A stretch of DNA of 64,000 nucleotides from Streptomyces sp. P3 (GTDB lineage Bacteria; Actinomycetota; Actinomycetes; Streptomycetales; Streptomycetaceae): the NCBI RefSeq assembly GCF_003032475.1, contig NZ_CP028369.1, positions 3,286,001 to 3,350,000 of the forward strand. Reading direction: 5' to 3'. The position numbers were made by a program, and so were the translations under genes. Numbering within the stretch: the first letter of the stretch is position 1; every line of letters begins with the position of its first letter. Under the pieces are notes generated by a model. It worked only from the letters and a program-made list of their open reading frames with translations, was not told the origin of the DNA and ran no database searches. Positions 1-8,897 of the stretch are shown here, in pieces.

Positions 1-612
1 GCCCGGTTCTACGACCCCACGAGCGGCCGGGTCACGGTGGACGGCCGGGACCTGCGCTCCCTCGACCTGACCTCGTACCGCCACCGGCTGGGCGTCGTGC
101 CGCAGGAGGCGTACCTGTTCCCCGGCACCGTCCGCGACGCGATCGCCTACGGCCGGCCGGACGCCTCCGACGCCGAGGTGGAGGCGGCGGCGCGGGCGGT
201 CGGCGCGCACGAGATGATCGCCACGCTCGACGGCGGCTACCTCCACGAGGTCGCCGAGCGCGGCCGCAACCTCTCCGCCGGACAGCGCCAGTTGATCGCG
301 CTGGCCCGCGCCGAACTCGTCGACCCGGACGTCCTGCTCCTCGACGAGGCCACGGCCGCCCTCGACCTGGCGACGGAGGCCCAGGTCAACCAGGCCACCG
401 ACCGTCTGACGGGCCGCCGCACCACGCTCGTGGTCGCCCACCGGCTGACCACCGCGGCCCGCGCGGACCGGGTGGTGGTCATGGACCACGGCCGGGTCGT
501 CGAGGACGGCACGCACGACGAGCTCCTCGCCCTGGACGGACGCTACGCGCGCCTGTGGCGCACCTTCGTCGGTGCGGCCGAGCCCGAGGAGCCGGTGAGC
601 GCGTCGCGGTGA
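1..612 (+). CDS. ABC exporter, ATP-binding C-terminal part (partial)
   Basis: This is the C-terminal 203 residues of an ABC transporter whose start lies left of the window; the frame is open from base 1. It carries a Q-loop (VVPQEAYLF), an ABC signature in the form LSAGQRQ, a Walker B (VLLLDEATAALD) and an H-loop (VVAHRL). These belong to the nucleotide-binding domain of exporter-type (MdlB-like) transporters, which usually have an N-terminal membrane domain in the same chain. The signature has Ala where LSGGQ has Gly. The substrate cannot be inferred from this fragment. Confidence 0.93.
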   Translation, partial: ARFYDPTSGRVTVDGRDLRSLDLTSYRHRLGVVPQEAYLFPGTVRDAIAYGRPDASDAEVEAAARAVGAHEMIATLDGGYLHEVAERGRNLSAGQRQLIALARAELVDPDVLLLDEATAALDLATEAQVNQATDRLTGRRTTLVVAHRLTTAARADRVVVMDHGRVVEDGTHDELLALDGRYARLWRTFVGAAEPEEPVSASR

Positions 613-724
613 CGGCCGCGCAACCATCGGCACGCCTCGGGCGTCCGTACATCAGTACGGGCATCGCGCGCACGGCCGGAACGGCCGGGCGTCGCGTACG
701 GCGGACGCGGGAGGGGCCAAGACC

Positions 725-1135
725 GTGGGCACAGGTGCGGAACGCGCACGGAGCACGACGGTCCGCAGACTGACCGCGGCGCTGGCCGTGTTGATCGCGG
801 CAGCGGTGCTCGCCGTCGCCGTCCCGGGCAGCGCCCAGGCGGCGACCGCCTCGTCCTGCACGGGACGCAAGGTGCGCACCCTGTCCTTCCCGGCCGGTTC
901 CGTGCTGATCTACCGGGACGGCGGCGTGGTCTGCGCCGTCACCGTCCAGAAGCGGCCCGGCGTCAAGCGGCTGGTCTCGGTGAGCGTCCAGGCTCGCGGG
1001 CTGGTCGCCGTGCGCAAGTCGCGGATGGACGCCCGCAGTTCACCGGTCGCCAAGACGTACGCCGGCCACCGACGGGTGCGGGTGACGGCAGCGGTGGGCA
1101 GCGTCTCGTACCGGTCGGGCTGGTTCCTGTGCTGA
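725..1135 (+). CDS. Small secreted protein, unknown function
   Basis: The gene encodes a 136-residue protein with an N-terminal signal peptide: a basic start, a hydrophobic run of Ala, Val and Leu at about 15-38, and cleavage probably after AQA. The mature part is about 95 residues, basic, with three Cys (one near its start, one in the middle, one as the last residue). The GTG start has GGAGGGG eight bases upstream. I do not recognise the family. It stands alone between the ABC gene and the peptidase. Confidence 0.72.
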   Translation: MGTGAERARSTTVRRLTAALAVLIAAAVLAVAVPGSAQAATASSCTGRKVRTLSFPAGSVLIYRDGGVVCAVTVQKRPGVKRLVSVSVQARGLVAVRKSRMDARSSPVAKTYAGHRRVRVTAAVGSVSYRSGWFLC

Positions 1136-1294
1136 CCCGCGCGGCGGCCCGCCGGGCCCCGGCCCCCGCGACGCCGCGCTGACCCGCCGGCCCGCGTGCC
1201 GCCCCCCCGATGCGCCAACCCCCTCTGGTGTGACCCGTGTTGCTCCGATAGCTTCCGGCGACGCACATCTGTCTCACAAGGAGGGTGCACGCGC

Positions 1295-2710
1295 ATGCGC
1301 AAGGCGCTCAGATGGCTGCTCGCGCTCACGGTGCTCATAGGCACGCTGAGCACGGCGGGAGCGGCGACCGCCGCCCCCACGCCGGAGGCCACCGACATCA
1401 AGGACCGGCTGCTCGCGATCCCGGGCATCAGCCTGATCGAGGAGAAGCCGTACCCCGGATACCGCTTCTTCGTCCTGAACTACACCCAGCCGGTGGACCA
1501 CCGGCACCCCGCCAAGGGCACCTTCCAGCAGCGCATCACGGTGCTGCACAAGGACGTCAGCCGCCCGACGGTCTTCTACACCAGCGGCTACAACGTCTCC
1601 ACCAACCCCGGTCGCCGCGAGCCCACCCAGATCGTGGACGGCAACCAGGTCTCCCTGGAGTACCGCTTCTTCACCCCGTCCCGCCCGGCCCCCGCCGACT
1701 GGTCCAAGCTGGACATCTGGCAGGCCGCCAGCGACCAGCACCGCGTCTTCGCCGCGCTGAAGAAGATCTACGCGAAGAAGTGGCTCGCCACGGGCGGCTC
1801 CAAGGGCGGTATGACGGCGACGTACTACGAGCGCTTCTACCCCCGGGACATGGACGGCGTGGTCGCCTACGTCGCGCCCAACGACGTCGTCGACCACGAG
1901 GACTCGGCCTACGACCGCTTCTTCGCCTCCGTCGGCACGAAGGAGTGCCGCGACCGGCTGAACGCCGTCCAGCGCGAGGCGCTGGTCCGCCGGGAGCCCC
2001 TGGAGCGCAGGTACGCGGCGGATGCGGAGGCGAACGGCTACACCTTCACCACCGTCGGCAGCCTGGACCGCGCCTACGAGGCGGTCGTCCTCGACTACGT
2101 CTGGGGATTCTGGCAGTACAGCCTGCTCTCCGACTGCGCGTCCATCCCGGCCGACGCGGCCACCGCGACCGACGACGAGATCTGGAACTCGGTCGACGCG
2201 ATCTCCGGCTTCTCCGCCTACACCGACCAGGGCCTCGCCACGTACACGCCGTACTACTACCAGGCGGGCACCCAGCTCGGCGCCCCCACCATCCACTTCC
2301 CGGCCATCGAGAAGAAGTACATCCGCTACGGCTACCAGCCGCCGCGCAACTTCGTCCCCCGCGACATCCGGATGAAATTCCAGCCGGGGGCGATGCGGGA
2401 CGTCGACACGTGGGTGCGGCACAACGCCCGCCACATGCTCTTCGTCTACGGCCAGAACGACCCGTGGGGCTCGGAGCGGTTCCGGCCCGGCAAGGGCGCG
2501 AAGGACAGCTACGTCTTCACCGCCCCCGGCCTGAACCACGGCGCGAACGTGGCCGGACTGGTCGCGGACCAGAAGACGCTGGCCACGGCCCGCATCCTGG
2601 ACTGGGCGGGCGTCGCGGCGCCGTCCGTGGACCGGGCGAAGCCGCTCGCGAAGTTCGACGCGAAGCTGGACGTGCGGGACGTGGAACGGGAGCCCGCGCT
2701 GCGCCCATGA
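1295..2710 (+). CDS. Secreted tripeptidyl aminopeptidase, peptidase family S37
   Basis: This is a 471-residue secreted serine peptidase of the S37 (Streptomyces PS-10) type, which removes tripeptides from peptide N-termini outside the cell. A Sec signal peptide covers about residues 1-27, ending in ATAA. The nucleophile is in GGSKGGMTA (Ser169). The other likely triad residues are the Asp in QNDPWG and the His in LNHGAN near the C-terminus. The ATG at 1295 follows AAGGAGG at the right distance and starts directly at the signal peptide; the frame is open upstream, but that part has no Shine-Dalgarno. It is a single gene followed by a hairpin at 2749-2782. Confidence 0.9.
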   Translation: MRKALRWLLALTVLIGTLSTAGAATAAPTPEATDIKDRLLAIPGISLIEEKPYPGYRFFVLNYTQPVDHRHPAKGTFQQRITVLHKDVSRPTVFYTSGYNVSTNPGRREPTQIVDGNQVSLEYRFFTPSRPAPADWSKLDIWQAASDQHRVFAALKKIYAKKWLATGGSKGGMTATYYERFYPRDMDGVVAYVAPNDVVDHEDSAYDRFFASVGTKECRDRLNAVQREALVRREPLERRYAADAEANGYTFTTVGSLDRAYEAVVLDYVWGFWQYSLLSDCASIPADAATATDDEIWNSVDAISGFSAYTDQGLATYTPYYYQAGTQLGAPTIHFPAIEKKYIRYGYQPPRNFVPRDIRMKFQPGAMRDVDTWVRHNARHMLFVYGQNDPWGSERFRPGKGAKDSYVFTAPGLNHGANVAGLVADQKTLATARILDWAGVAAPSVDRAKPLAKFDAKLDVRDVEREPALRP

Positions 2711-2748
2711 ACACGCCCGTGACGCGCCCCTGAGGAGCTGAGGAGCGA

Positions 2749-2782
2749 GGCTGTGGACGCCGGACGCCCGGCGTCCACAGCC
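2749..2782. terminator. Intrinsic terminator hairpin after the S37 peptidase
   Basis: There is a perfect 15-bp stem (2749-2763 with 2768-2782) and a 4-nt loop, starting 38 bases after the stop codon. It has no T tract, as is common for Streptomyces terminators. Confidence 0.8.
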
Positions 2783-2843
2783 TTCGTCGTCCCCGGGGTC
2801 AGGTTCAGGTTCAGGTTCAGCGACATTCTTGCGAGGAAGGAAC

Positions 2844-2863
2844 CCCAGGCGTTCACGCCTGGG
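2844..2863 (+). repeat. Left-end subterminal hairpin of the tnpB element
   Basis: CCCAGGCG and CGCCTGGG form a perfect 8-bp stem around a TTCA loop. The position about 190 bases upstream of tnpB and the hairpin form match IS200/IS605 left ends, which the Y1 transposase recognises as single-stranded structures. Confidence 0.6.
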
Positions 2864-3048
2864 AGGAATCGCATCGTGTGGTGGCGACGCGGAGCGTCGC
2901 GGTGTCCGGGAGTTCGGGCGCGGAGCGCCCGTGGGGCTGTCCGGCGGAGCGGGATGATATCGAACGTACGGTCAGTGGGTCGCTGGATGGTAGGACGGAT
3001 GTGCGGAAGCTGCCTGTGTGTGCGGGCCGGTGTGTAGGTTCCGGTGTC

Positions 3049-4318
3049 ATGAAGCTGGTGGTGCAGGTCAAGCTGTTGCCGACGCCGGTACAGGCGGCGG
3101 CGCTTGAGGCGACCCTGCATGCCTGCAACGAGGCGGCGACCTGGGTGTCCGGGGTCGCCTTCGTCAAGGACGTGAAGCGCAACTTCGCGCTGCGCGAGCA
3201 CACCTACTCCGAGATCAAGCAGCGCTGGGGCCTGGGTGCGCAGGCCGCCCAGCACACCATCAAGAAGACCTGTGACGCCTACCGAACGCTGGCGGCGAAT
3301 CTGAAGGCTGGGAACCTGGGCAAGCCGTGGTCGAAGCCGTACCGGCGGGCGGTGGAGAAGCCGATCACGTTCCGGCCCGAGGGCGCACAGCCCTATGACG
3401 ACCGGATGCTGTCGTGGCAGATCGCCGACCGGACTGTCTCGCTGTGGACCCTGTCCGGGCGGATGAAACAGGTGGCGTTCATGGCTTCCCCGGAACAACT
3501 GGCTCGCCTGGCCCTGTACCGCAAGGGCGAGTCCGACCTCGTCGCGCGGGACGGCATGTGGTTTCTGCACGCCACCTGCGAGATCCCCGAAGCACCCCTG
3601 AACACCGATCCGGTGGCCTTTTTCGGTATCGATCTGGGGATCGTGAACATCGCCACCACCTCCGACGGTCAAATCATGGCCGGGCGCGCCCTGAACCGGG
3701 GACGACTGCGTGAACGCACCCTGCGCACCAAGCTGCAGAAGAAGAACACCCCGTCCGCCAAGCGCCGGCTGAAGAACCGCAGGCGCAAAGAGGCACGGCG
3801 GGCCAAGGACATCAATCACAAGATCGCGAAACATGTGGTGGCCGAGGCTGGGGGCACCGCCCACGCCCTTAAGGCAGTGGGGGAGCACCGGACGCGGAAT
3901 CGCCCTCGAAGAGCTGACGGGCATCCGCGAACGGGTACGGCTTCGCAAGCCCCAACGGGCTACCCACTCCAGCTGGTCATTCGCCCAGTTGGGGGCATTC
4001 ATCGCGTACAAGGCCAAGAAGGCCGGGGTACCGGTGGTGTATGTCGATCCGGCGTACACCTCCCGCACCTGCGCCGAATGCGGCCACATCGACAGAGCGA
4101 ACCGGGTCTCGCAGGCCTGGTTCGCGTGCCGGTCCTGCGGATTCGTTGATCACGCAGACCGCAACGGCTCCCGCAACATCCGCGCTCGCGCGGAAGAGTT
4201 GTGGCGACGCGGGGCGCAGTCAACCGCCCCAGACCCACCCCCGACACCCGAGGGCGGGACCGGACGCAAACGCAGCACCACAGCCAGTGGCGCCCGCTGT
4301 GCAAGCCCGGGACTTTAG
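3049..4318 (+). pseudogene. tnpB: tnpB, RNA-guided nuclease gene broken by a frameshifting insertion
   Basis: TnpB is the RuvC-type, RNA-guided nuclease of IS605-family elements. The N-terminal part reads in one frame from ATG 3049 (MKLVVQVKLLPT) to about 3849 and includes the first RuvC motif (FGIDLGIVNIATT). The rest reads in the next frame from about 3884 to 4318: second RuvC acid (IALEELTG), zinc-finger pairs CAEC and CRSC, and last RuvC Asp (DHADRNGSRN). The join at about 3850-3886 holds a G-rich hairpin-forming sequence about 31 bases longer than needed to connect AEA to TGRGIALEE, so the frame shifts by +1. All catalytic residues survive in the two halves, which suggests recent inactivation. 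There is no clear ribosome-binding site. Confidence 0.88.
3849..3886. repeat. Short hairpin insertion inside tnpB
   Basis: About 37 bases of G-rich sequence split the conserved tnpB frame. It contains CCCAC-GCC, a CTTAA loop, then GGC-A-GTGGG, a hairpin with one bulged A. It is bounded by similar pieces, GCTGGGGGCACC and GTGGGGGAGCACC. Its form resembles the small G-rich hairpin repeats scattered between genes in Streptomyces genomes (from memory). I saw no second copy in this window. Confidence 0.6.
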
Positions 4319-4332
4319 TCCCGAGTCGTTGA
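4290..4332 (+). ncRNA. Probable 3' end of the TnpB guide RNA (reRNA) scaffold
   Basis: In IS605-family elements the TnpB-bound RNA derives from the end of tnpB and the right end, and its last bases plus adjoining host DNA form the guide. Here the region after the zinc-finger/RuvC end has a stem-loop CGGGAC-TTTA-GTCCCG (4308-4323), then GAGTCGTTGAC. If the element ends near 4332, the guide would begin in the bases that encode the end of the GH3 gene. The assignment rests on position and structure only. Confidence 0.4.
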
Positions 4333-6168
4333 CTACGTCAGGCCGTGTCCGATCGGGTACAGCACGCGGGTCGGGTCGTCCGCCCGCTGCACGGGCACCG
4401 GCAGCTTGCCCTGCGGCCGGACCACGCCGGCGATGACGCGTGCGGCGGTCCGCAGTTCGACGTCGGTCCAGCAGTAGGTCGCCAGGCACGCCGTGACGGA
4501 CGGCAGGTGTGCCACGTCGTAGGGGTTGCGGACCGCCACCGCGATCACCGGCCGGCCAGTCGCCGACAGCCGCTCGACCAGCGTCTTCTGGGCGCTGTCC
4601 GCCGTGACGTTGTAGGTCGCGACCACCACCGCGGCCACGCCGTCCGCCGCCGCGACCGCCTGCGCGATCGTCTCGGCGGAGGGGGCCGTGCCGGTGGGCA
4701 GCGTCGTCGTGCGGAAGCCCTGCGCGGCGAGGGCGGCGGCGAGGACGCCGGTGGGCGGGCCCGTGGTGCCGGTGGGCGAGGCGGGGTCGGCGCCGACGAC
4801 CAGCAGCGTGGGGTGGGTGCGGGGCGACAGCGGGAGCACGCCGCCATCGCCCTTCGAGCCGCCCGTCCCGCGCTCGCCGCGCTCGCGGCCCGTGCGGCCT
4901 TCGTTGACGAGGAGTGTCGTCGTGCGCTCGGCGAGCAGGTCGGCCGCCGCGAGGTGCTCCGGGGACCCGACGGTCCGGGCGGCCCCGGCCGGGCCGACGT
5001 AGGGATCGTCGAACAGCCCCAGCCGTTCCTTCAGCCGCAGGATGCGCAGGACCGCCTCGTCGAGCCGCCCTTCGGTGAGCTCCCCGTCCCGGACCGCCTT
5101 CAGGACGGCGTTGAAGGCGACGTCCAGCCTGGGCGGGTTGAGCAGCTGGTCGACGCCGGCCTTGAGTGCGAGCACCGGCACCCGGTCGTCGCCGTACCTG
5201 GTGCGCACGCCCGCCATGTCCAGGGCGTCGGTGACCACGACGCCGTCGTAGCCCAGCTCCTCGCGCAGCAGCCCGGTGACGACGGGCCGGGAGAGGGTGG
5301 CCGGGTCGCCGGAGGCGTCCAGCGAGGGCAGCACGATGTGCGCCGTCATCAGGCAGTCGACGCCGGCCGCGATCGCCGCCCGGAACGGCGCCGCGTCCAG
5401 CGCCTCCCACTCCTGACGGGTGTGCGTGATGACGGGGAAGCCGGTGTGGCTGTCCACGGTGGTGTCCCCGTGCCCGGGGAAGTGCTTGGCGGTCGCCGCG
5501 ACCCCCGCCGCCCGGTAGCCCTCGACCTCCGCCGCGACCAGCGAGGCCACCGCGTCAGGGCCGGCGCCGAACGAGCGGACCCCGATCACCGGATTGGCCG
5601 GGTTCACGTTGACGTCGGCGACGGGGGAGTAGTTCTGCCGGATGCCCATGGCCCGCAGCTCGCGTCCCGCGATCCGGCCGAGGGTACGGGCGTCGTCGCG
5701 GGAACCGCCGGCGCCCATCGCCATCGCGCCGGGGAACAGGGTGGCCGGCCGGCCCACCCGGCAGACCGCGCCGTGCTCCTGGTCGGTGGAGATCAGCACC
5801 GGCAGACCGCGCGGCTGCCGGAGCGCGGCCCGCTGGAGACCGTCGGAGAGGTCCGCGATCTGCCGGGGCGCGCGGGTGTTGTGCGCCCAGGCGAAGTAGA
5901 CGACTCCGCCGAGCCGGTAGCGGGCGAGCAGCTCGGCGCCGGTGCGCACGCCGAAGTCGGCGAGGTTGGCGTCGGCGTCGGCCGGGTCGGGGGCGGTCGC
6001 CGAGTGGCCGTGCACCCGCGAGACGAAGACCTGGCCAACCTTGTCCTCCAGCGTCATACGGGAGAGGAGGGCGCGCGGCCGGCGCTCGTCCGCGTGCGCG
6101 GGGCCGCCGACGGCGAGCGCGGCGGTGACGCCGGCGGTGGCGGCGAGAACGGTGCGTCGGGAGGGCAT
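4333..6168 (-). CDS. Secreted beta-N-acetylglucosaminidase-type glycoside hydrolase, GH3
   Basis: The 611-residue GH3 enzyme probably removes N-acetylglucosamine from chitin or peptidoglycan fragments. The hallmark of the N-acetylglucosaminidase branch, KHFPGHGDT followed by DSH, is at about residue 228; the nucleophile is in VTDALDM at about 310. A second alpha/beta domain with NPYD follows. The N-terminus MPSRRTVLAATAG plus a hydrophobic stretch looks like a twin-arginine signal. The ATG at 6168 follows GGAAGGAG; the much longer open frame upstream is low-complexity and has no supporting signal. The stop codon abuts the right end of the tnpB element, so the last residues may have been altered by that insertion. 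Confidence 0.9.
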   Translation of the reverse strand: MPSRRTVLAATAGVTAALAVGGPAHADERRPRALLSRMTLEDKVGQVFVSRVHGHSATAPDPADADANLADFGVRTGAELLARYRLGGVVYFAWAHNTRAPRQIADLSDGLQRAALRQPRGLPVLISTDQEHGAVCRVGRPATLFPGAMAMGAGGSRDDARTLGRIAGRELRAMGIRQNYSPVADVNVNPANPVIGVRSFGAGPDAVASLVAAEVEGYRAAGVAATAKHFPGHGDTTVDSHTGFPVITHTRQEWEALDAAPFRAAIAAGVDCLMTAHIVLPSLDASGDPATLSRPVVTGLLREELGYDGVVVTDALDMAGVRTRYGDDRVPVLALKAGVDQLLNPPRLDVAFNAVLKAVRDGELTEGRLDEAVLRILRLKERLGLFDDPYVGPAGAARTVGSPEHLAAADLLAERTTTLLVNEGRTGRERGERGTGGSKGDGGVLPLSPRTHPTLLVVGADPASPTGTTGPPTGVLAAALAAQGFRTTTLPTGTAPSAETIAQAVAAADGVAAVVVATYNVTADSAQKTLVERLSATGRPVIAVAVRNPYDVAHLPSVTACLATYCWTDVELRTAARVIAGVVRPQGKLPVPVQRADDPTRVLYPIGHGLT

Positions 6169-6566
6169 CGGCACTCCTTCCGGTGGGGGACGGCGGGGTG
6201 GGGGACGGCGGGGTGGGGGACCGGTGGCGCACGCTACCCGCGCGAGCGCCGCCGTCGGCGCATTGGACGAAGGCGCGCCGACGGATCCAGAGGCCGGCAC
6301 CTCCGCCCCGCCGCCCGGCCGCCGAAGGCCGCCCGGCCCGCCGCCCGGCCGCCGAAGGCCGCCCGGCCCGCCGCCCCGCCGTCGGGGGCCGGCCGTCCCC
6401 GACACTCCGCCGCGGCCCCGCGGCCGACCTGCCGTGGAACCGCCATCGAGTTGCTGCCGGCCTGCCGTCGGCACGCCGACGACCCGGCCGTTCACCCGCA
6501 GGGCACCGTCTCGACGCCCGTCCATCCCGTGGACGTACCGGCGTCGCGGGCGAGCCGCGCGGGATC
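6169..6566. repeat. Divergent intergenic region with two tandem repeats
   Basis: This 398-bp space separates the GH3 gene and the EPSP-synthase-like gene, which face away from each other. It holds a 15-bp G-rich unit in three copies starting at 6182, 6197 and 6212, and a perfect 30-bp unit in two copies (6311-6340, 6341-6370) with a partial third. Both promoters must lie here, but I could not identify convincing -10/-35 pairs. The repeats keep long reverse frames open, which I consider non-coding. Confidence 0.7.
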
Positions 6567-7862
6567 ATGAGGGGCATGGTCCTCGTCGACATCCCCGGTT
6601 CCAAGTCCATCACCGCCCGCGCCCTGTTCCTGGCCGCGGCCGCCGACGGCGTCACCACGCTGCAGCGCCCTCTCCGCTCCGACGACACCGAGGGTTTCGC
6701 CGAGGGCCTGACGCGGCTCGGCTACCGCGTCGGCCGGACGCCGGACGCCTGGCAGATCGACGGCCGTCCGCAGGGGCCGGCGCTCGCCGAGGCCGACGTC
6801 TTCTGCCGGGACGGCGCGACCACCGCCCGATTCCTGCCCGCCCTCGCCGCCGCCGGCCACGGCGTCTACCGCTTCGACGCCTCCCCGCAGATGCGCCGCC
6901 GCCCCCTCCTGCCGCTCACCCGCGCCCTGCGCGACCTGGGCGTGGACCTGCGGCACGAGGAGGCGGAGGGCCACCACCCGCTGACCGTGCGGGCGGCGGG
7001 CGTCGAGGGCGGCGCGGTGGTGCTGGACGCCGGCCAGTCCTCCCAGTACCTGACCGCCCTCCTCCTGCTCGGCCCGCTGACCCGCACCGGCCTGCGCGTC
7101 ACCGTCACCGACCTGGTCTCGGCGCCGTACGTCGAGATCACCCTCGCGATGATGCGGGCGTTCGGCGTGACGGTCGGCCGCGAGGGGGACACGTACGTCG
7201 TCCCGCCCGGCGGCTACCGCGCCACGACCTACGCGATCGAGCCGGACGCCTCCACCGCGAGCTACTTCTTCGCGGCCGCCGCGCTGACCGGCGGCGAGGT
7301 GACCGTGCCCGGCCTCGGCGAGGGCGCGCTCCAGGGCGATCTCGGCTTCGTGGAGGTGCTGCGGCGGATGGGCGCCCGCGTCGACGTCGGCGCGGACCGC
7401 ACGACCGTGGCGGGGACCGGCGAACTCCGGGGCGTCACCGTCAACATGCGGGACATCTCCGACACCATGCCGACCCTCGCCGCGCTCGCCCCCTTCGCCA
7501 CCGGCCCGGTGCGCATCGAAGACGTGGCGAACACCCGCGTGAAGGAATGCGACCGCCTGGAGGCCTGCGCGGAGAACCTGCGGCGGCTCGGCGTCGAGGT
7601 GGCCACCGGCCCCGACTGGATCGAGATCCGGCCCGACGCGGGCGGCAGGCGTGCGGACGGCTCCGGTGCCGGCGGCGCTCCCACGGGCGCCGACGTGAAG
7701 ACCTACGGCGACCACCGCATCGTCATGTCCTTCGCGGTGACGGGGCTGCGCGTCCCCGGAGTCACCTTCGACGACCCCGGCTGCGTCCGCAAGACCTTCC
7801 CCGGTTTCCACGAGGCGTTCGCGCGGCTGGCGAAGGCACTGCGCGAGGACGGCGTCGGCTGA
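6567..7862 (+). CDS. aroA: 3-phosphoshikimate 1-carboxyvinyltransferase (EPSP synthase) family protein
   Basis: The 431-residue protein belongs to the family that joins phosphoenolpyruvate and shikimate 3-phosphate in aromatic amino acid synthesis. Visible family motifs are PGSKSITARAL (Lys and Ser near residues 13-14), SSQYLTALLL, EPDASTASYFFAA, KECDRLEA and DHRIVMSFAV. The PEP-binding loop, usually GNAGTAMRP, reads RDGATTARF (residues 81-89), with Asp in the Asn position and Ala where the E. coli enzyme has Gly96. No other shikimate gene is nearby, so this may be a second, divergent copy. ATG 6567 or ATG 6576 could be the start. Confidence 0.82.
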   Translation: MRGMVLVDIPGSKSITARALFLAAAADGVTTLQRPLRSDDTEGFAEGLTRLGYRVGRTPDAWQIDGRPQGPALAEADVFCRDGATTARFLPALAAAGHGVYRFDASPQMRRRPLLPLTRALRDLGVDLRHEEAEGHHPLTVRAAGVEGGAVVLDAGQSSQYLTALLLLGPLTRTGLRVTVTDLVSAPYVEITLAMMRAFGVTVGREGDTYVVPPGGYRATTYAIEPDASTASYFFAAAALTGGEVTVPGLGEGALQGDLGFVEVLRRMGARVDVGADRTTVAGTGELRGVTVNMRDISDTMPTLAALAPFATGPVRIEDVANTRVKECDRLEACAENLRRLGVEVATGPDWIEIRPDAGGRRADGSGAGGAPTGADVKTYGDHRIVMSFAVTGLRVPGVTFDDPGCVRKTFPGFHEAFARLAKALREDGVG

Positions 7863-7978
7863 GCCCCGGACTGCCTGAGAGACCGGCCCTCGAGAGGGGG
7901 CCGAGGGGCACACCGCCAGGGGTGCGGAGATCACTGTTCACGTAATGTGTGCTGCCCTACACGTCATCAGGGGGGATT

Positions 7979-8698
7979 GTGCGAACGAGGGCGAGAGCCG
8001 CCGCCTTATGCCTGCTCATGGGGGCTGTCGCGGTCGGTTGTGCCGGTGGCGCGGGCGACACGGCTGACGCGGTCGATACGCGCTCCGCCGACCGACTGCT
8101 CGGCGAAGCCGACCGCACCATGAAGGCGCTCACGTCGGTGACCGTCGTCAGGGAGGTCACCACGGCCCGGAACCGGCATTCCAGCCGCCTGACGACCGAC
8201 CTCAAGAGCAGATGCCGGGTGAAGTCGACCGCATCCTCCGGTTCCGAGATGGAGCAGATCCGGATCGGTGGGACGGACTACATCCGTGGCAACGACGTGT
8301 ACTTCGAGCTGTGGGGGCGGGAGACGGTCCCCGCGATGCGGCTCAAACCCTGGCTGAAGAGCCCCGTGAGCGCGGCGAAGGGTGCGGACCTGCTGGCCGA
8401 CTGCGCATGGCGTTTCCTGCCCTCCTCGTCGGGCAAGGCGACCAGGGACGACCCCACCGAGCTCGACGGAGTACAGGTCATTCCCGTGGAAGTGGCGGAT
8501 GGCGAAGTCGAGGGGGGTGTTTTCACCTACTACGTGGCCGCCGAGGGCAAGCCGTACCTTCTGAGGGTCGACTACAAGGAACGCCACTCCCGCCGCGTCA
8601 CGAAGTTCAGCGCCTTCAACGACCGTGTGGACATTCAGCCCCCACCGGCGGCCGACGTCCTGGATCTGAGCAGTCTGCCGCCGGACGGTGCCCGGTAG
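7979..8698 (+). CDS. Putative lipoprotein, unknown function
   Basis: The 239-residue protein has a lipoprotein signal: a basic start, a hydrophobic segment and a lipobox VAVGC with Cys near residue 20. The remainder is a soluble domain rich in beta-strand-like sequence with two further Cys. Its design is similar to the lipoprotein at 42593-43447 (LppX/LprAFG-like), but I see no direct sequence match. The GTG at 7979 follows GGGGGG; the open frame starts 30 bases earlier but begins outside the signal peptide. It is probably exported and anchored to the membrane outer face. Confidence 0.75.
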   Translation: MRTRARAAALCLLMGAVAVGCAGGAGDTADAVDTRSADRLLGEADRTMKALTSVTVVREVTTARNRHSSRLTTDLKSRCRVKSTASSGSEMEQIRIGGTDYIRGNDVYFELWGRETVPAMRLKPWLKSPVSAAKGADLLADCAWRFLPSSSGKATRDDPTELDGVQVIPVEVADGEVEGGVFTYYVAAEGKPYLLRVDYKERHSRRVTKFSAFNDRVDIQPPPAADVLDLSSLPPDGAR

Positions 8699-8897
8699 AT
8701 CGTGTTTTCCGGTCGTGTTTCGCCGCCGTGACCGCACGGAGGGGCGGACGCACACCGCCCGCCCCCGTCTCGGCCGCCGACGTCCGTCCGGTGACGGCTG
8801 CCTCACGAGTCGGTCGAAGCCGTTGCGGCGACCGCGGCGACGGAAGCTCTCGGCAGCCGCTCCCAAGCGGCCCTCGCGAGCCCTGGCGCCCCTGGCC

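Larger units (their letters stand above)
2810..4335 (+). mobile_element. Solitary IS200/IS605-type element carrying only tnpB
   Basis: The element is recognised by a tnpB gene flanked by short imperfect-end hairpins rather than terminal inverted repeats, as is typical for IS200/IS605 (IS1341-like) elements. The left hairpin is at 2844-2863 (8-bp stem, TTCA loop). The right hairpin is at 4308-4323 (6-bp stem, TTTA loop) and is followed by GAGTCGTTGAC. No Y1 tyrosine transposase (TnpA) lies beside it, so it would depend on one in trans. The exact ends are approximate. The right end sits against the stop codon of the GH3 gene (4333). A short run of repeated GGTTCA (about 2800-2820) lies just outside the left end. 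Confidence 0.75.

Noticed and set aside
3840..3890. Programmed frameshift in tnpB
   Set aside because: The join holds extra hairpin sequence rather than a slippery site, and TnpB proteins are normally made from one frame; insertion is the simpler explanation.
4345..6570. 741-codon forward open frame
   Set aside because: It is antisense to the GH3 gene and extends into repeated DNA; no motif or ribosome-binding site supports it.
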